64,000 bases of DNA from Streptomyces sp. NBC_01264 (GTDB taxonomy: Bacteria; Actinomycetota; Actinomycetes; Streptomycetales; Streptomycetaceae). The translations under genes and the position numbers were made by a program. Within the stretch, counting starts at the first letter, position 1. Each line of letters starts with the position of its first letter. Location: assembly GCF_026340675.1 (NCBI RefSeq), contig NZ_JAPEOX010000004.1, forward strand, positions 186,001 through 250,000, in the 5' to 3' direction. Shown here piece after piece: positions 42,463-51,144 of this stretch. Under the pieces are notes generated by a model. That model was not told the origin of the DNA, ran no database searches, and worked only from the letters and a program-made list of their open reading frames with translations.

Positions 42463-44568
42463 TCAGGACCCCGCGCGCGGCCGCGGCGGGTGCCCGTTGC
42501 GGGAGCCGCCGGCCGGCGGTAGTGCGCCGGGGGTGCGGCCCGGTGTGCGGGTCGGCCGCGGCGGGGCGGCCGGCGGCGGGTAGGTGCGGAACCGCGCCCC
42601 GGACGGGTTGGCCGGCCGGTTGATGACGGTTCCCTGGATGACCTGCCCGGCGCCGGGCGGGGAGTTCGGCGGAACTCCGGTGCGGCGGGGGGCTCCGGGC
42701 CGCACCGTGTAGGGTCCGGCGGTCCCGCCCGTCCCGGTGCGTCCGGGACCTGCGGGCCGGCGGGGTCCGGGCCTGGGCCCGGTGCTGGGACGGGTGTGCC
42801 GTCCCGGTCCGGTGGCCCTCGGTCCCGTGCTCCCGGGCCCGGTGCTCCCCGGTCCGCTACCTCCGGGCCCGGCGCCGCCCGGTCCCGCGCCTCGCGGGCT
42901 GGGGCCTGCGGGGCCGAGGCCGGCAGGGCCGGTCGGGCCGCCGCTTCGTCCGGGTCCGACCCCGGGTCCGCCTGATCCGGGCACGTTGGGCGGGTAGTTC
43001 GGGGGCGGCGGAATGGTGCGGGAGGGCCGGGTTCGCACATCGCCGGTGCCGGTGCCGGACGAAGTGTTCCCCGAGTTGTCCCCGTAGCCCCGGGGGTTGC
43101 GCGTCGACGTCGGGGGGTGGCGGTCCATGTCCCCGAAGCCGCCGCCGCGGCGTCCGCCGACGGCGTTGCGCAGCCGACGGGCGGAGGCCATCCGGCTGAC
43201 GGTGGAGAGCACGCCGCGCCCCGCCATCTGGGCGCCGCCGGCGCTGACGATGCCGTCGAGGCGGCCCTTGACCTTGAAAGCCATCGCGGCCGCGCAGATG
43301 TTGAGCGCGGAGACCATGAGCCAGCCGTAGGACGGCAGCAGCGACATCATGGCGACGCAGACGACCATCACCGAGCCGAGCAGCATCGTCGCGGTGAAGC
43401 TCACCATGACGAGGCCGAGCAGCATTTCAAACCATTGCACCCCCCACTGACGGGGTTTGCCCGGTATGCACCACAGGGTGGCGAATGCGACGCCGCACAC
43501 CAGGAGCATCAGCGCGCCGATGAGGCTGGCGAGGGTGGTAAACGCCAGGGTCAGGACGAGGGCGCAGAAGATGACGCACGAGATGATGCCGGCGAGAAGT
43601 ACGCCGATCCGGCCGCCGGGGGTGTGGCCCTGGCGCCACTTGACCGCCTCGCCGCCGACGGTCTCGCTGTCGAGGGTCTTGGCGAGGTAGTCCTCGCGGG
43701 CGTCCATGTCGGTGCCGAGCTTGACGACGTCGTCGCCCCACTCCTGGCAGGCCTTGACGGAGCCAAGATCCGCGATGCACCAGGGCACTGCCACGTAGGT
43801 GCGCCACACCGCGTCCCCCGCGCGGCGGACCGTGTTGTCCTTCTCATTGCCGGACCACTTCGGCTCCGGTGTCTTGAAGGGCATCGCCGACTCTCCGCCG
43901 GAGAGCCCGGCGCCGATCGTGCTCATCGCGACGGAGGCACCCAACTGGCGCCCATTATCGACGCCTTTGACCCAGGTGGCGGGGGCTACCAGGAAGGTCG
44001 TGGCGATCGCGGCGCTGGCCGCGACCCAGGCGATCTGCCCGAGCGGGGAGGACTCCGAGCGCTTGGCCCAGGCGATGAACCCGCCGACCGCGACGGCGGT
44101 CGGGAGGAACGTCGTCATCATCGGGCCCGCGGCCGCGCCGATCGCCTTGGAAATCGCTCCCTCGATCTCGGGCAGGCTGACCACGTTGAAGCACCAGCCC
44201 ACCACCACCACGGCGGCCCGGCCCACCAGCGTCAGGATCTGCATCAGCATGTTGCCGAAGCCGTGCAGCCAGCCGTCGATCAGGTCGCCGCCGGTCAGAT
44301 CGTCCGAGAGCTGCTTGTCGAGCTGGTAGACGTCGGGGCTGTAGCTCTCGAACAGGGTTCCCTGGCCCGGCGGTTTGAAGGGGCTGGGCATCATGTCGCC
44401 GATGCCGCCCGGCTTGTAGTCGTCGGGGCCGTCGGCGGCCGCGGCGGGAGCCAGGACGCCGAGGGTCGCGAGGATCCCCGCCGTCGGGATCAGCAGGGTG
44501 CGCAGCCGCGGCAGCATCAGCCAGGCCCGCAGCGCCGCGTAGCGGAAACGTTTCATCAACTGGTTCAT
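42463..44568 (-). CDS. VirB6/TcpH-like polytopic membrane protein
   Basis: 701 residues from ATG 44568 (GGGAG upstream). A signal-like first helix (TLLIPTAGILATLGVLAPAAAADG) is followed by an extracellular segment, then six to eight hydrophobic helices between about 110 and 470. The last 230 residues are Gly/Pro/Arg-rich with GPGGxGPG repeats and are disordered. VirB6-type proteins form the membrane channel and the long tail probably recruits other components. The gene is translationally coupled to a 26-residue reading frame just upstream. Confidence 0.75.
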   Translation of the reverse strand: MNQLMKRFRYAALRAWLMLPRLRTLLIPTAGILATLGVLAPAAAADGPDDYKPGGIGDMMPSPFKPPGQGTLFESYSPDVYQLDKQLSDDLTGGDLIDGWLHGFGNMLMQILTLVGRAAVVVVGWCFNVVSLPEIEGAISKAIGAAAGPMMTTFLPTAVAVGGFIAWAKRSESSPLGQIAWVAASAAIATTFLVAPATWVKGVDNGRQLGASVAMSTIGAGLSGGESAMPFKTPEPKWSGNEKDNTVRRAGDAVWRTYVAVPWCIADLGSVKACQEWGDDVVKLGTDMDAREDYLAKTLDSETVGGEAVKWRQGHTPGGRIGVLLAGIISCVIFCALVLTLAFTTLASLIGALMLLVCGVAFATLWCIPGKPRQWGVQWFEMLLGLVMVSFTATMLLGSVMVVCVAMMSLLPSYGWLMVSALNICAAAMAFKVKGRLDGIVSAGGAQMAGRGVLSTVSRMASARRLRNAVGGRRGGGFGDMDRHPPTSTRNPRGYGDNSGNTSSGTGTGDVRTRPSRTIPPPPNYPPNVPGSGGPGVGPGRSGGPTGPAGLGPAGPSPRGAGPGGAGPGGSGPGSTGPGSTGPRATGPGRHTRPSTGPRPGPRRPAGPGRTGTGGTAGPYTVRPGAPRRTGVPPNSPPGAGQVIQGTVINRPANPSGARFRTYPPPAAPPRPTRTPGRTPGALPPAGGSRNGHPPRPRAGS

Positions 44569-44645
44569 GCCGGACTCCCGGAGCGGACGTCGAGGGCCGC
44601 GCGGACGGCGATCGCGTCGGTCGGGGTGCGCTGTCGTGACGTCAC
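44565..44645 (-). CDS. Small coupled reading frame before the VirB6-like gene
   Basis: 26 residues from GTG 44645, with GAGGAGG 8 nt upstream, reading VTSRQRTPTDAIAVRAALDV and more. Its TGA overlaps the ATG of the next gene (ATGA). A good ribosome site and coupling support translation. The peptide has no recognisable feature. Confidence 0.45.
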   Translation of the reverse strand: MTSRQRTPTDAIAVRAALDVRSGSPA

Positions 44646-44701
44646 GGCGTTCTGCCTCCTCGGGTTGCAGGCGGCGTCGGCCGGCCCGCTGCGGATGGGG
44701 G

Positions 44702-47293
44702 TCATGCGGCTTCCGACCCTTCCGCGGGAGGGTTGTGGACAGAGTCCGCGGACTCCGGCTCGGCGCCGGGTATCGCATCCGCGAGCGCGCTGTCGTGGTC
44801 CTGGGCCTGGTCCTTGGGGTTGGTGGACAGGGCCCGCAGCAGCTCGTAGGAGGGGGCGTCCCACTGCATGGTGGCGACCCGGTCGCGGCGGTCACGCACG
44901 ATGCAGTGCCCGTGCCTGATATCGCCGTGGGCGTCCTTGCCGACCCCGTGGATCAGCGCCCGGGTGCTGTCGGAGACGGGCAGCCGCAGCAGTTCGGCCA
45001 TCGCGTCCTGCTGGCTTCGGGTGGACTGCTCAAACGCACAAACCGTAGTAATTGCTTCCAAGACGCCGTCCATTCCCAGCAGCGACTTCGGGTCCTGGGT
45101 GTCGATCGCCAGGGAGGTGTCCAACGCGCGGCCGGTGCGGGCGATGTAGTCGATGAAGCGGCGCCCGTCGTCGGTGCCGGTGAGGACGTGCACCTCCGGA
45201 ATCGCCACGACTTTCGGGAGATTCCGCAGGTCAGCGCGTGCACTCGTGTTGAGGGCGTACGCGATGAGGCCCCGCATGAGAGCGAGCGAGACGCGCTCGG
45301 TCATCGTCATGTCGGACGGCTTCGTGCCGGCCTGGGGCATCGTCAGGCCGGGCACCTGGACCAGCCACAGCCCCGGCTCCGGGCGCAGCGGGGACGCGCC
45401 GGGACGGGGCTTGCCGAGGAGCGGCGCCCCCAACTGGGTGCGCGACAGTTCCGACAGCGCCTCCCCCGCCTCCGCGGCGAGCGGGTCGCTGCTCGCCTCC
45501 AGCAGCTCGATGACGCGCCACGTCGCGGCGTCCTCGTGCTGGGCGACGGCGTTGCAGGCGCGCAGCAGGTGCGTCTCCACGCCCGCGTCCCGCATCCGCT
45601 CCGGCAGGATGATCAGCAGTTGGGAGACCACCTGGAGGGCGGCGTCGCCCCGGGGCAGCAGGAGGAAGACGTCGGCGACCGACGGGGTGTCGACGCCGCA
45701 GGTGACGTGGTGGGAGGGGAGCCCCAGGTACTCGCCGGCCTTGATCAGGCCGCCCTCGTCACCCTTGAAGCCCAGCATCAGCGAGAACGCACCCTTGAGG
45801 CCCGCGATCAGCGTCGCGAGCATCATCGACGTGGTCTTTCCCCGGCCCGAGCGTCCGACGAACGCGGTGGTCGTCGCATCACCGCGGGAGGAGCCGGCCG
45901 TGATGTCGATCCGGCACACCCCGGGGGTGGTCCCGGTGAGCAGACCCGCGATGGGCCCCTCGTCGTCCCCAGCCTCGCTGCCACCCCAGAACATCGAGGC
46001 CGCGAGCGCGTCGGTGGTGCGGATGTGGCCCAGATCCTGAACGCGGACCATGTCGCCGATCTGCGCTTCCAGCCACAGCTCGCGCTGCTCCTCGGACGCG
46101 ACGATGACGTCGATGGACAGCCCGGCGTAGTGCGCGACGACGGCGTCGCAGCGGGCGCGGAGGTCTTCGAGGGACTCGGTGGAGGAGACGATGATCCGCG
46201 GGTGGTCCTCCAGGAGGGTCATGCCGTCGCGGGACATCTGCCGGCGCAGGTCCTCCATGACCCGCTCGGTTTCCTCGGTCTCCGCAAAAGTCTCGCCGGC
46301 GGATCCCTCGGCGGCGGAGCGCCGCTGCTCCTTCGCCGACTGGCGCTGCTTGTCGACCGACTTGATGGCGGTGCCCTTGCGCCACACGCTGAAGCGGATG
46401 CTGGCTTCCGGGCACACCAGCGGGTCACTGCCGGTGTCCGGGTGCTGGTAGCGGATCTCGCTCAGGCAGCGCAGCCACTCCTGCTCCCCCGGCGTGATGA
46501 GGTCCTCGGGGAAGGCGGGCATCACCAGGACGCTGACCCAGGCGGCTGTCTCACCGCGGGCGTCCATCATGCGCAGGTGGTCCGAGTGCGGGATCGCCTT
46601 CGACTGGGTCAGCCGCACCAGGGCGGCGCCGGTGACGGTGGGCAGGTGCGGCGGGGCGGGCTGCGGGCGGAAGCTCTCCCTGGAGATCGCCCAGGCCAGC
46701 AGCTCCGCCGGCGCGATGCGCGCACGCCACGGGGTGGCCTCCAGTCGGCGTTCCATCCGCCGGGCCAGGCCGTCCAGGTGGTTCAACTCGGCCTCGTCGA
46801 GGCCGGTGTGGCCCAGCCCGAGAGCGCCCGCGACGCCGTTCTTGACGGTGGCGTTGGCGGCCGAGTCACGCTCGGCGATCCTGATACCGAGCAGGATGTG
46901 CCGCTGGGGAAGGTCGAGGGTGTCCAGGCGCTGGGCCCACATCGCCGCGACGGCCTCGACGTCGCCCGCGCTGAAGATCTGCCGGGCCTCCTCGCGGTAG
47001 TCCTCGCCGTCCAACCGCGACCAGATGATCTTGAGGTGGCAGTCGTAGCCCGGGAGGACTTTCGCGAGCGCGAGCGCTGCCGCGTCCTGCTCCAGGTCTT
47101 GCCTGTCCTCCGGCATGAGGTCGGTGTTGGCTGCCGACAGGGTGAACCATGCCTCCGCGGCGACGTCGGTGACGACCAGGCCGTCGGCAACGGCCACCAA
47201 CTGCGGTTCCTTCATCAGGCGTTCGGCGCCCAGGCCCAGCAGGCGGCCGAACTTCGACGCGGACTTCTTCGCCGCCTTGGTGGTGGTGCTCAT
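44702..47293 (-). CDS. VirB4-like conjugation ATPase
   Basis: 863 residues from ATG 47293. The N-terminal 450 residues are helical and bind other channel parts in known VirB4 proteins. The motor domain has Walker A FVGRSGRGKTTS at about 476-487. It later shows VVAIPEVHVLTGTDDGRRFIDYIARTGR and SLAIDTQDPKSLL, matching Walker B and the motif that senses the gamma phosphate. It energises pilus or channel assembly and DNA export. The last codons contain a DnaA-box-like promoter element for the downstream genes. The next upstream gene overlaps it by 4 bp. Confidence 0.85.
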   Translation of the reverse strand: MSTTTKAAKKSASKFGRLLGLGAERLMKEPQLVAVADGLVVTDVAAEAWFTLSAANTDLMPEDRQDLEQDAAALALAKVLPGYDCHLKIIWSRLDGEDYREEARQIFSAGDVEAVAAMWAQRLDTLDLPQRHILLGIRIAERDSAANATVKNGVAGALGLGHTGLDEAELNHLDGLARRMERRLEATPWRARIAPAELLAWAISRESFRPQPAPPHLPTVTGAALVRLTQSKAIPHSDHLRMMDARGETAAWVSVLVMPAFPEDLITPGEQEWLRCLSEIRYQHPDTGSDPLVCPEASIRFSVWRKGTAIKSVDKQRQSAKEQRRSAAEGSAGETFAETEETERVMEDLRRQMSRDGMTLLEDHPRIIVSSTESLEDLRARCDAVVAHYAGLSIDVIVASEEQRELWLEAQIGDMVRVQDLGHIRTTDALAASMFWGGSEAGDDEGPIAGLLTGTTPGVCRIDITAGSSRGDATTTAFVGRSGRGKTTSMMLATLIAGLKGAFSLMLGFKGDEGGLIKAGEYLGLPSHHVTCGVDTPSVADVFLLLPRGDAALQVVSQLLIILPERMRDAGVETHLLRACNAVAQHEDAATWRVIELLEASSDPLAAEAGEALSELSRTQLGAPLLGKPRPGASPLRPEPGLWLVQVPGLTMPQAGTKPSDMTMTERVSLALMRGLIAYALNTSARADLRNLPKVVAIPEVHVLTGTDDGRRFIDYIARTGRALDTSLAIDTQDPKSLLGMDGVLEAITTVCAFEQSTRSQQDAMAELLRLPVSDSTRALIHGVGKDAHGDIRHGHCIVRDRRDRVATMQWDAPSYELLRALSTNPKDQAQDHDSALADAIPGAEPESADSVHNPPAEGSEAA
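44716..44749 (-). promoter_or_regulatory. DnaA-box-like promoter element inside the virB4-like gene
   Basis: On the minus strand this reads GCGGACTCTGTCCACAAC, then 10 nt, then AAGGGT. It is embedded in the last 50 bp of the coding region and would drive the VirB6-like gene and those after it. Confidence 0.45.
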
Positions 47294-48129
47294 CGGTGGG
47301 TCTCCTTCGTCGTGCGGGCGGCGAACCGGCGCCGGTGGTCGTCGGGGGTGCGGCGGGCGTACGCGGCGGCGTCCTCCTCGCCGAGGTCGGCGGCCTGCAG
47401 GAGGCGGGTGTCGTCGGGGGTGAGGTGGTGCCACAGGCCGGGGCTCACCGGCTCGCCCGGCGGGTACGGCTCGCCGGGGACGCCGGCGTTGTGCCAGGTG
47501 TGGGTGTCCGGGTCGATCAGCAGGCGGGTACGGCACAGGTCGCGTGCGATGTGGCCGAAGCTGGGCGGGACTGCGGCGCAGGTCAGGACGACCTGGATGC
47601 CGGCCTGAAGTCCGTGTGCGAGGACGGCCGTCAGCGCGTCGAGGGCGACACCGTCGGGGCGTGGGTCGAGTTGGTGGTTCAGCAGGACATCGGTGGTGCC
47701 GTGGTTCTCGACCAGGACCAGCCGGGCGGGCCCCGGCACGCCGGCCGCGGCCCGGCCGCGGGCCTGCTTCGCCAGGCCGGTCAGATGCCGAACGATCTGG
47801 TCGGGCTCTTCGGCGTGGGTGACGCGGTCCAGGCCGCGGGCCCATTCGTGCTCGCTCATGTGCGCGTCGAGGATGTCGACGTGCAGGCCCGCGGCCAGGG
47901 CCTGCGCGCCGAGGGTGCGCAGAAGGGTGGTGGTGCCCATGCCGGCCGGGGCGACCGCCAGGACGTGCCCGTCAGCCGGGGTGAGATGCACGGGCCGGTC
48001 GCCGGTGTCGAGGCCGATGAGCGGGTGCACGTTGCGGGCGGCCGCCCGCCGGCCGGCTCCGCGGGTGAGCTGAACGCTTCGGCGGGGCAGACCCATCCGT
48101 GCGGACACGTGGGGGGAGACCCGGCTCAT
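47290..48129 (-). CDS. Lysine-less P-loop protein of the transfer locus (copy 1)
   Basis: A 279-residue protein overlapping both neighbours by 4 bp. The FtsK-like beginning, VHPLIGLDTGDRPVHLTPADGHVLAVAPAGMGTTTLLRTLGAQALA, keeps the Walker A glycines, but the lysine is replaced by Thr (GMGTTT). A Walker B-like strand ARLVLVENHGTTDVLL follows. The C-terminus has a Pro-rich loop and DDTRLLQAADLGEEDAAAYA. It is paralogous to the next gene. It may be a structural, non-hydrolysing partner of the coupling ATPase. Confidence 0.7.
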   Translation of the reverse strand: MSRVSPHVSARMGLPRRSVQLTRGAGRRAAARNVHPLIGLDTGDRPVHLTPADGHVLAVAPAGMGTTTLLRTLGAQALAAGLHVDILDAHMSEHEWARGLDRVTHAEEPDQIVRHLTGLAKQARGRAAAGVPGPARLVLVENHGTTDVLLNHQLDPRPDGVALDALTAVLAHGLQAGIQVVLTCAAVPPSFGHIARDLCRTRLLIDPDTHTWHNAGVPGEPYPPGEPVSPGLWHHLTPDDTRLLQAADLGEEDAAAYARRTPDDHRRRFAARTTKETHR

Positions 48130-48950
48130 GCCGCCTCCTCCGGTGCGATGACACCGCGGGCGAACGCGCGGGCCTCGTCGTCGCTGAGGTAGAGGGCCTG
48201 GATCCCGGTGGCCTTCTGGCCAGCGACGACGTGCATCCGCCCCGGGGTGAGGGAGTACGGCGGGATCGCCCACACCTCGGGGGCGACGCGCCCCCACAGC
48301 GCGGCACCGCCGTAGGCGAGGACCCGGGTGGGGAACACGTCGGCGGCCGGCACCTCGCCGAGTCCAGGAAGGCCGACACGCGGGTTGGCGGCGAAAACCT
48401 GGATGCCGAAGGCAGGCCCGGCGGCGAGGAGCACGCCGAGCGCCTCGACGCCGGGCGCTTCCTCGAGCTGCGTCTCGGGCCGGGTCTGGGACCAGTACTC
48501 GCGCAGTCCGAACGTGACGGTGCCCAGGTGCTCGACGACGAGGATCCGGCGCCCGGCCCAGCTGCCGTCCCAGTGGCCGGTGCCGTCCTGCAGGGCGGCG
48601 ACGGTGAGCTGGAGGTGATCGTGGATCTCCGGGATCCGGGAGAGGTAGCGCACGCCGGGCAGGTCGCGGGCCCAGGCGTGCCCGGTGCCGCCCGGGTCGA
48701 TCACGTCGACGGCCGCGCCCAGGCACAAGGCCTGCGCGGTGAGGGAGCGCAGCAGGGTGGTGGTGCCGCCGCCGGCGCCGGCGGCCACCAGGACGTGCTC
48801 GGCGCTCTCGGGCAGGGCGACCGGGCGGTCCCCGTCGGCGAGCCCAAGCAGCGGGGTGGTGGTGGAGTTGAGGGCGGTCAGGGTGTAGGGGTCGCGCAGG
48901 CGTACGGAGTTGCGCAGGGCCTGGATCGGCATGGAGGTCTGGCTGGTCAC
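48126..48950 (-). CDS. Lysine-less P-loop protein of the transfer locus (copy 2)
   Basis: 274 residues from GTG 48950, which overlaps the TGA of the upstream TcpE-like gene. The P-loop region is LVAAGAGGGTTTLLRSLTAQAL, again with Thr in place of the lysine. A Walker B-like strand RRILVVEHLGTVTFGL follows. The pair shares the order loop, strand, strand and a late hydrophobic segment. Absence of the lysine in both copies means the change is stable and probably functional. Confidence 0.7.
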   Translation of the reverse strand: MTSQTSMPIQALRNSVRLRDPYTLTALNSTTTPLLGLADGDRPVALPESAEHVLVAAGAGGGTTTLLRSLTAQALCLGAAVDVIDPGGTGHAWARDLPGVRYLSRIPEIHDHLQLTVAALQDGTGHWDGSWAGRRILVVEHLGTVTFGLREYWSQTRPETQLEEAPGVEALGVLLAAGPAFGIQVFAANPRVGLPGLGEVPAADVFPTRVLAYGGAALWGRVAPEVWAIPPYSLTPGRMHVVAGQKATGIQALYLSDDEARAFARGVIAPEEAA

Positions 48951-49537
48951 TTGGTGGCGCCCTTCGGTACGTGCCCGCCTGCACGGCGCTGCTTCTTCGT
49001 GTTCTTCTTCCGGGCCCGGGCCACGGCATCGGGCCCGTACATCCGCAGGCGCGGGCGCAGTTGCGCCGGCTTGCCGCAGGACTCGGCGGCGTCGGGGTGG
49101 TCCTCGCTGGTGGTGAACAGGGAGGAGAAGGCCGGCATCTCGCGCAGCTGGGGCGCCTGCTCGGCCAGCCGCTGGGTGCGCAGCCGCAGCCCCGCCTTGG
49201 GAGCGGGGACGCGGCCGCGGCCGATGACGGGGCGCACCCCGTGGTTGAGGTAGTTCAGCCGGACCCCCCACACCAGGAGGTTGGTGCGTCGCCAGTAGGC
49301 GGTGGACCGCTTGGCGCCGAAGTAGGTGATGAACAGCGGCGGCAGGAGGAACAGCGGGATCAGCGGCTTGAGGGGGAACCCGAAGAGCAGCAGCCACAGC
49401 CCCCACCACAGGGGGAAGATGACGGCGCCGTACTTCAGGGTGGTCCGCGGCAGGCCTTCGCCGAGGTCCAGGCCGAGCAGCTCGTGCTGCCGGGTTTCGA
49501 GATCCCAGTGACGGGTGTAGGTGCTGGAGGTGCGCAT
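48947..49537 (-). CDS. TcpE-like conjugation membrane protein
   Basis: A 196-residue protein with two long hydrophobic segments (about 37-56 and 58-75), a conserved-looking loop of basic and aromatic residues (YFGAKRSTAYWRRTNLLVWGVRLNYL) and a basic cytoplasmic tail (ARARKKNTKKQRRAGG). This is the size and topology of the TcpE family of Gram-positive conjugation systems, which are small membrane partners needed for channel assembly. Confidence 0.7.
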   Translation of the reverse strand: MRTSSTYTRHWDLETRQHELLGLDLGEGLPRTTLKYGAVIFPLWWGLWLLLFGFPLKPLIPLFLLPPLFITYFGAKRSTAYWRRTNLLVWGVRLNYLNHGVRPVIGRGRVPAPKAGLRLRTQRLAEQAPQLREMPAFSSLFTTSEDHPDAAESCGKPAQLRPRLRMYGPDAVARARKKNTKKQRRAGGHVPKGATK

Positions 49538-49550
49538 CGTCGCGTCCGCC

Positions 49551-49778
49551 TCAGCCGGTGAAGACCGTGGCGAGCTTGGCGCCGATGAACTTGAGGATGT
49601 TCACTGCCGTGTTCGGCGTGAAGATCATGACGGCGACGACGGCGCCGCCGACCATGTGGGTGATCAGCGCGCCCCACTCCTTTTTCATCCAGTGCCCGAA
49701 GCCGCGCACGGCGAGGACTGCGACGAAAAGAGAGCCGACGACGGCCAGAATCCAAGAGACGAGACCGTTTCCGCCCAT
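49551..49778 (-). CDS. TcpD/VirB2-like small membrane protein
   Basis: 75 residues from ATG 49778 (AAGGAG upstream). Two hydrophobic helices (about 6-25 and 40-57) flank the loop HWMKKEWGALITHMVGG. VirB2-like pilins and TcpD share this hairpin form. The short N-terminus has no typical signal peptide. The protein at 7148-8035 has a related N-terminus. Confidence 0.7.
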   Translation of the reverse strand: MGGNGLVSWILAVVGSLFVAVLAVRGFGHWMKKEWGALITHMVGGAVVAVMIFTPNTAVNILKFIGAKLATVFTG

Positions 49779-49875
49779 GGGGTATCCACTCCTTGGGTTG
49801 TGATGGGTTGGGGTGTTGCGGGCCCCGGAGAGCAACCGGCCCGCGGGGCGCCCCCGGTGGACGGGGCGGCGCCGG

Positions 49876-50913
49876 CTACGCGGTCTTCGCGGTGACCGCC
49901 TCGACCTGCCAGCGGCTCGCGCTGCTGGCGGAAACCTTCGTGATCGTGACCTGGTAGGTCTGCTGCAGCTGGGCGCCGCCGACCTTCCACCGCACGGTCG
50001 CGGTGCCGCTGCGCTTGTCGCCCGTTCCGGCGTCGACGACCCAGGAGTCCAGGGCGTCCATGGCCATCCCCCCGCCCAGCGGCTGGATGTTCGCGCCGGG
50101 GGCGGCGGCCTGGTCGGCGCTGCCCGCTGCCCAGGAGGTGAGGAAGGTCTTGACCGTGTCCCGGGTCGTTCCGGAAAGCTGCGAGTCGGCTTCGGGACCG
50201 TCCGGCGCCTTGTAGCCGGCGGTCTTGGGCATCCCGACGAGCGCCGGTGCGCCCGTCACGACCACCCGGCCCGCGCCCTGCGCGACGGGAACTTCCAGGC
50301 CGCGCCAACTGGACACGGTCCTCTGGTTCTTGCCGGTGCCGGTCACCACGCTGACCCGTACGTCGACGCTGACCCGGGCCCGCTTCCCGCCGACCTGGGT
50401 GACGGCCCCCGGAATCGTCTGCGCGACGAGCTGCATTCCCGCGCCGTCCCAGCCGAGCTTCGGGTCGATCCCCTCGGCCAGGTCGGCTGCGAGTTCCTTG
50501 GCCCTGAGATCGGGGGCCTGGGAGTTCCAGTTCATGTACGACCGGGCGAAGCGCGCCGCAACCTGCTGCGCTTCGAGCTCGGGGACGTTGTTCCTCCTCG
50601 CCTCGGCCAGCTCGTCCACCTGCTCGACAGGCGCCGGCGGCTTGGCCGGGAAGATCCACGTCCTGACACCCGTGAACGCGGCGAGGAAGATCACCAGCCA
50701 GATCGCGATCCGGCCGGCCTTCCGGACCGCCGAGCGTCCCGAGGACTCCTCCTCCTCCGCCCAGGCGAGCGCGGCCGGCGTCCGCGCCTCCTTCACCTCC
50801 CCGCCGGCCGCCGCCGGCCCCTCCGGCACGTGGTCAGCAGGCGCGGGAATTCCTTCTTCACCGCCCTTGGGCTCCTTCGGAGGAAGATTCAACATCTTCC
50901 GCAGCGCACTCAT
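49876..50913 (-). CDS. TcpC-like (VirB8-type) conjugation protein
   Basis: 345 residues from ATG 50913, chosen because GAGGAG stands 6 nt upstream. An upstream GTG at 50988 with a poorer site would add 25 residues. Residues 1-70 are cytoplasmic, a helix lies at about 71-92 (AIWLVIFLAAFTGVRTWIF), and two nuclear-transport-factor-like domains follow. The C-terminal segment VVRWKVGGAQLQQTYQVTITKV is beta-rich. TcpC forms a trimer in the outer leaflet side of the channel. The gene has its own promoter element. Confidence 0.75.
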   Translation of the reverse strand: MSALRKMLNLPPKEPKGGEEGIPAPADHVPEGPAAAGGEVKEARTPAALAWAEEEESSGRSAVRKAGRIAIWLVIFLAAFTGVRTWIFPAKPPAPVEQVDELAEARRNNVPELEAQQVAARFARSYMNWNSQAPDLRAKELAADLAEGIDPKLGWDGAGMQLVAQTIPGAVTQVGGKRARVSVDVRVSVVTGTGKNQRTVSSWRGLEVPVAQGAGRVVVTGAPALVGMPKTAGYKAPDGPEADSQLSGTTRDTVKTFLTSWAAGSADQAAAPGANIQPLGGGMAMDALDSWVVDAGTGDKRSGTATVRWKVGGAQLQQTYQVTITKVSASSASRWQVEAVTAKTA

Positions 50914-51014
50914 CCCGTACTCCTCGACCGCAATTCCCGATAACGGCTCTCCGCGTACGCGGACATGACGGATCGCCATGCGGCCCACGCCTTTCGCGGA
51001 AAGCTCACACCTGA

Positions 51015-51047
51015 AACCTAGGAGCGTTGCCCTGTGGATAAGTTCCG
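51015..51047 (-). promoter_or_regulatory. DnaA-box-like promoter element of the TcpC-like gene
   Basis: On the minus strand this reads CGGAACTTATCCACAGG, then 10 nt, then TAGGTT (51015-51020). The 9-mer TTATCCACA is a perfect consensus DnaA box. Confidence 0.7.
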
Positions 51048-51089
51048 CCGATTCGCGGGGCCCGACGAACTCGAAGCGGGCATGAGGAA

Positions 51090-51117
51090 GGGGGCCACGG
51101 GAAATCCCGTGGCCCCC
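51090..51117 (-). terminator. Terminator after the coupling ATPase gene
   Basis: Stem GGGGGCCACGGGA / TCCCGTGGCCCCC, followed by TTT on the plus strand and TTCC on the minus strand. It lies 28 bp beyond the stop of the 51145 gene. Confidence 0.8.
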
Positions 51118-51144
51118 CTTTCGGCGCCTAAGCGATGCATCCGA

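Noticed and set aside
44567..47608. Plus-strand frame of more than 1000 codons opposite the VirB4-like gene
   Set aside because: It is the mirror of a gene with strong G/C third-position bias. It has no domain pattern.
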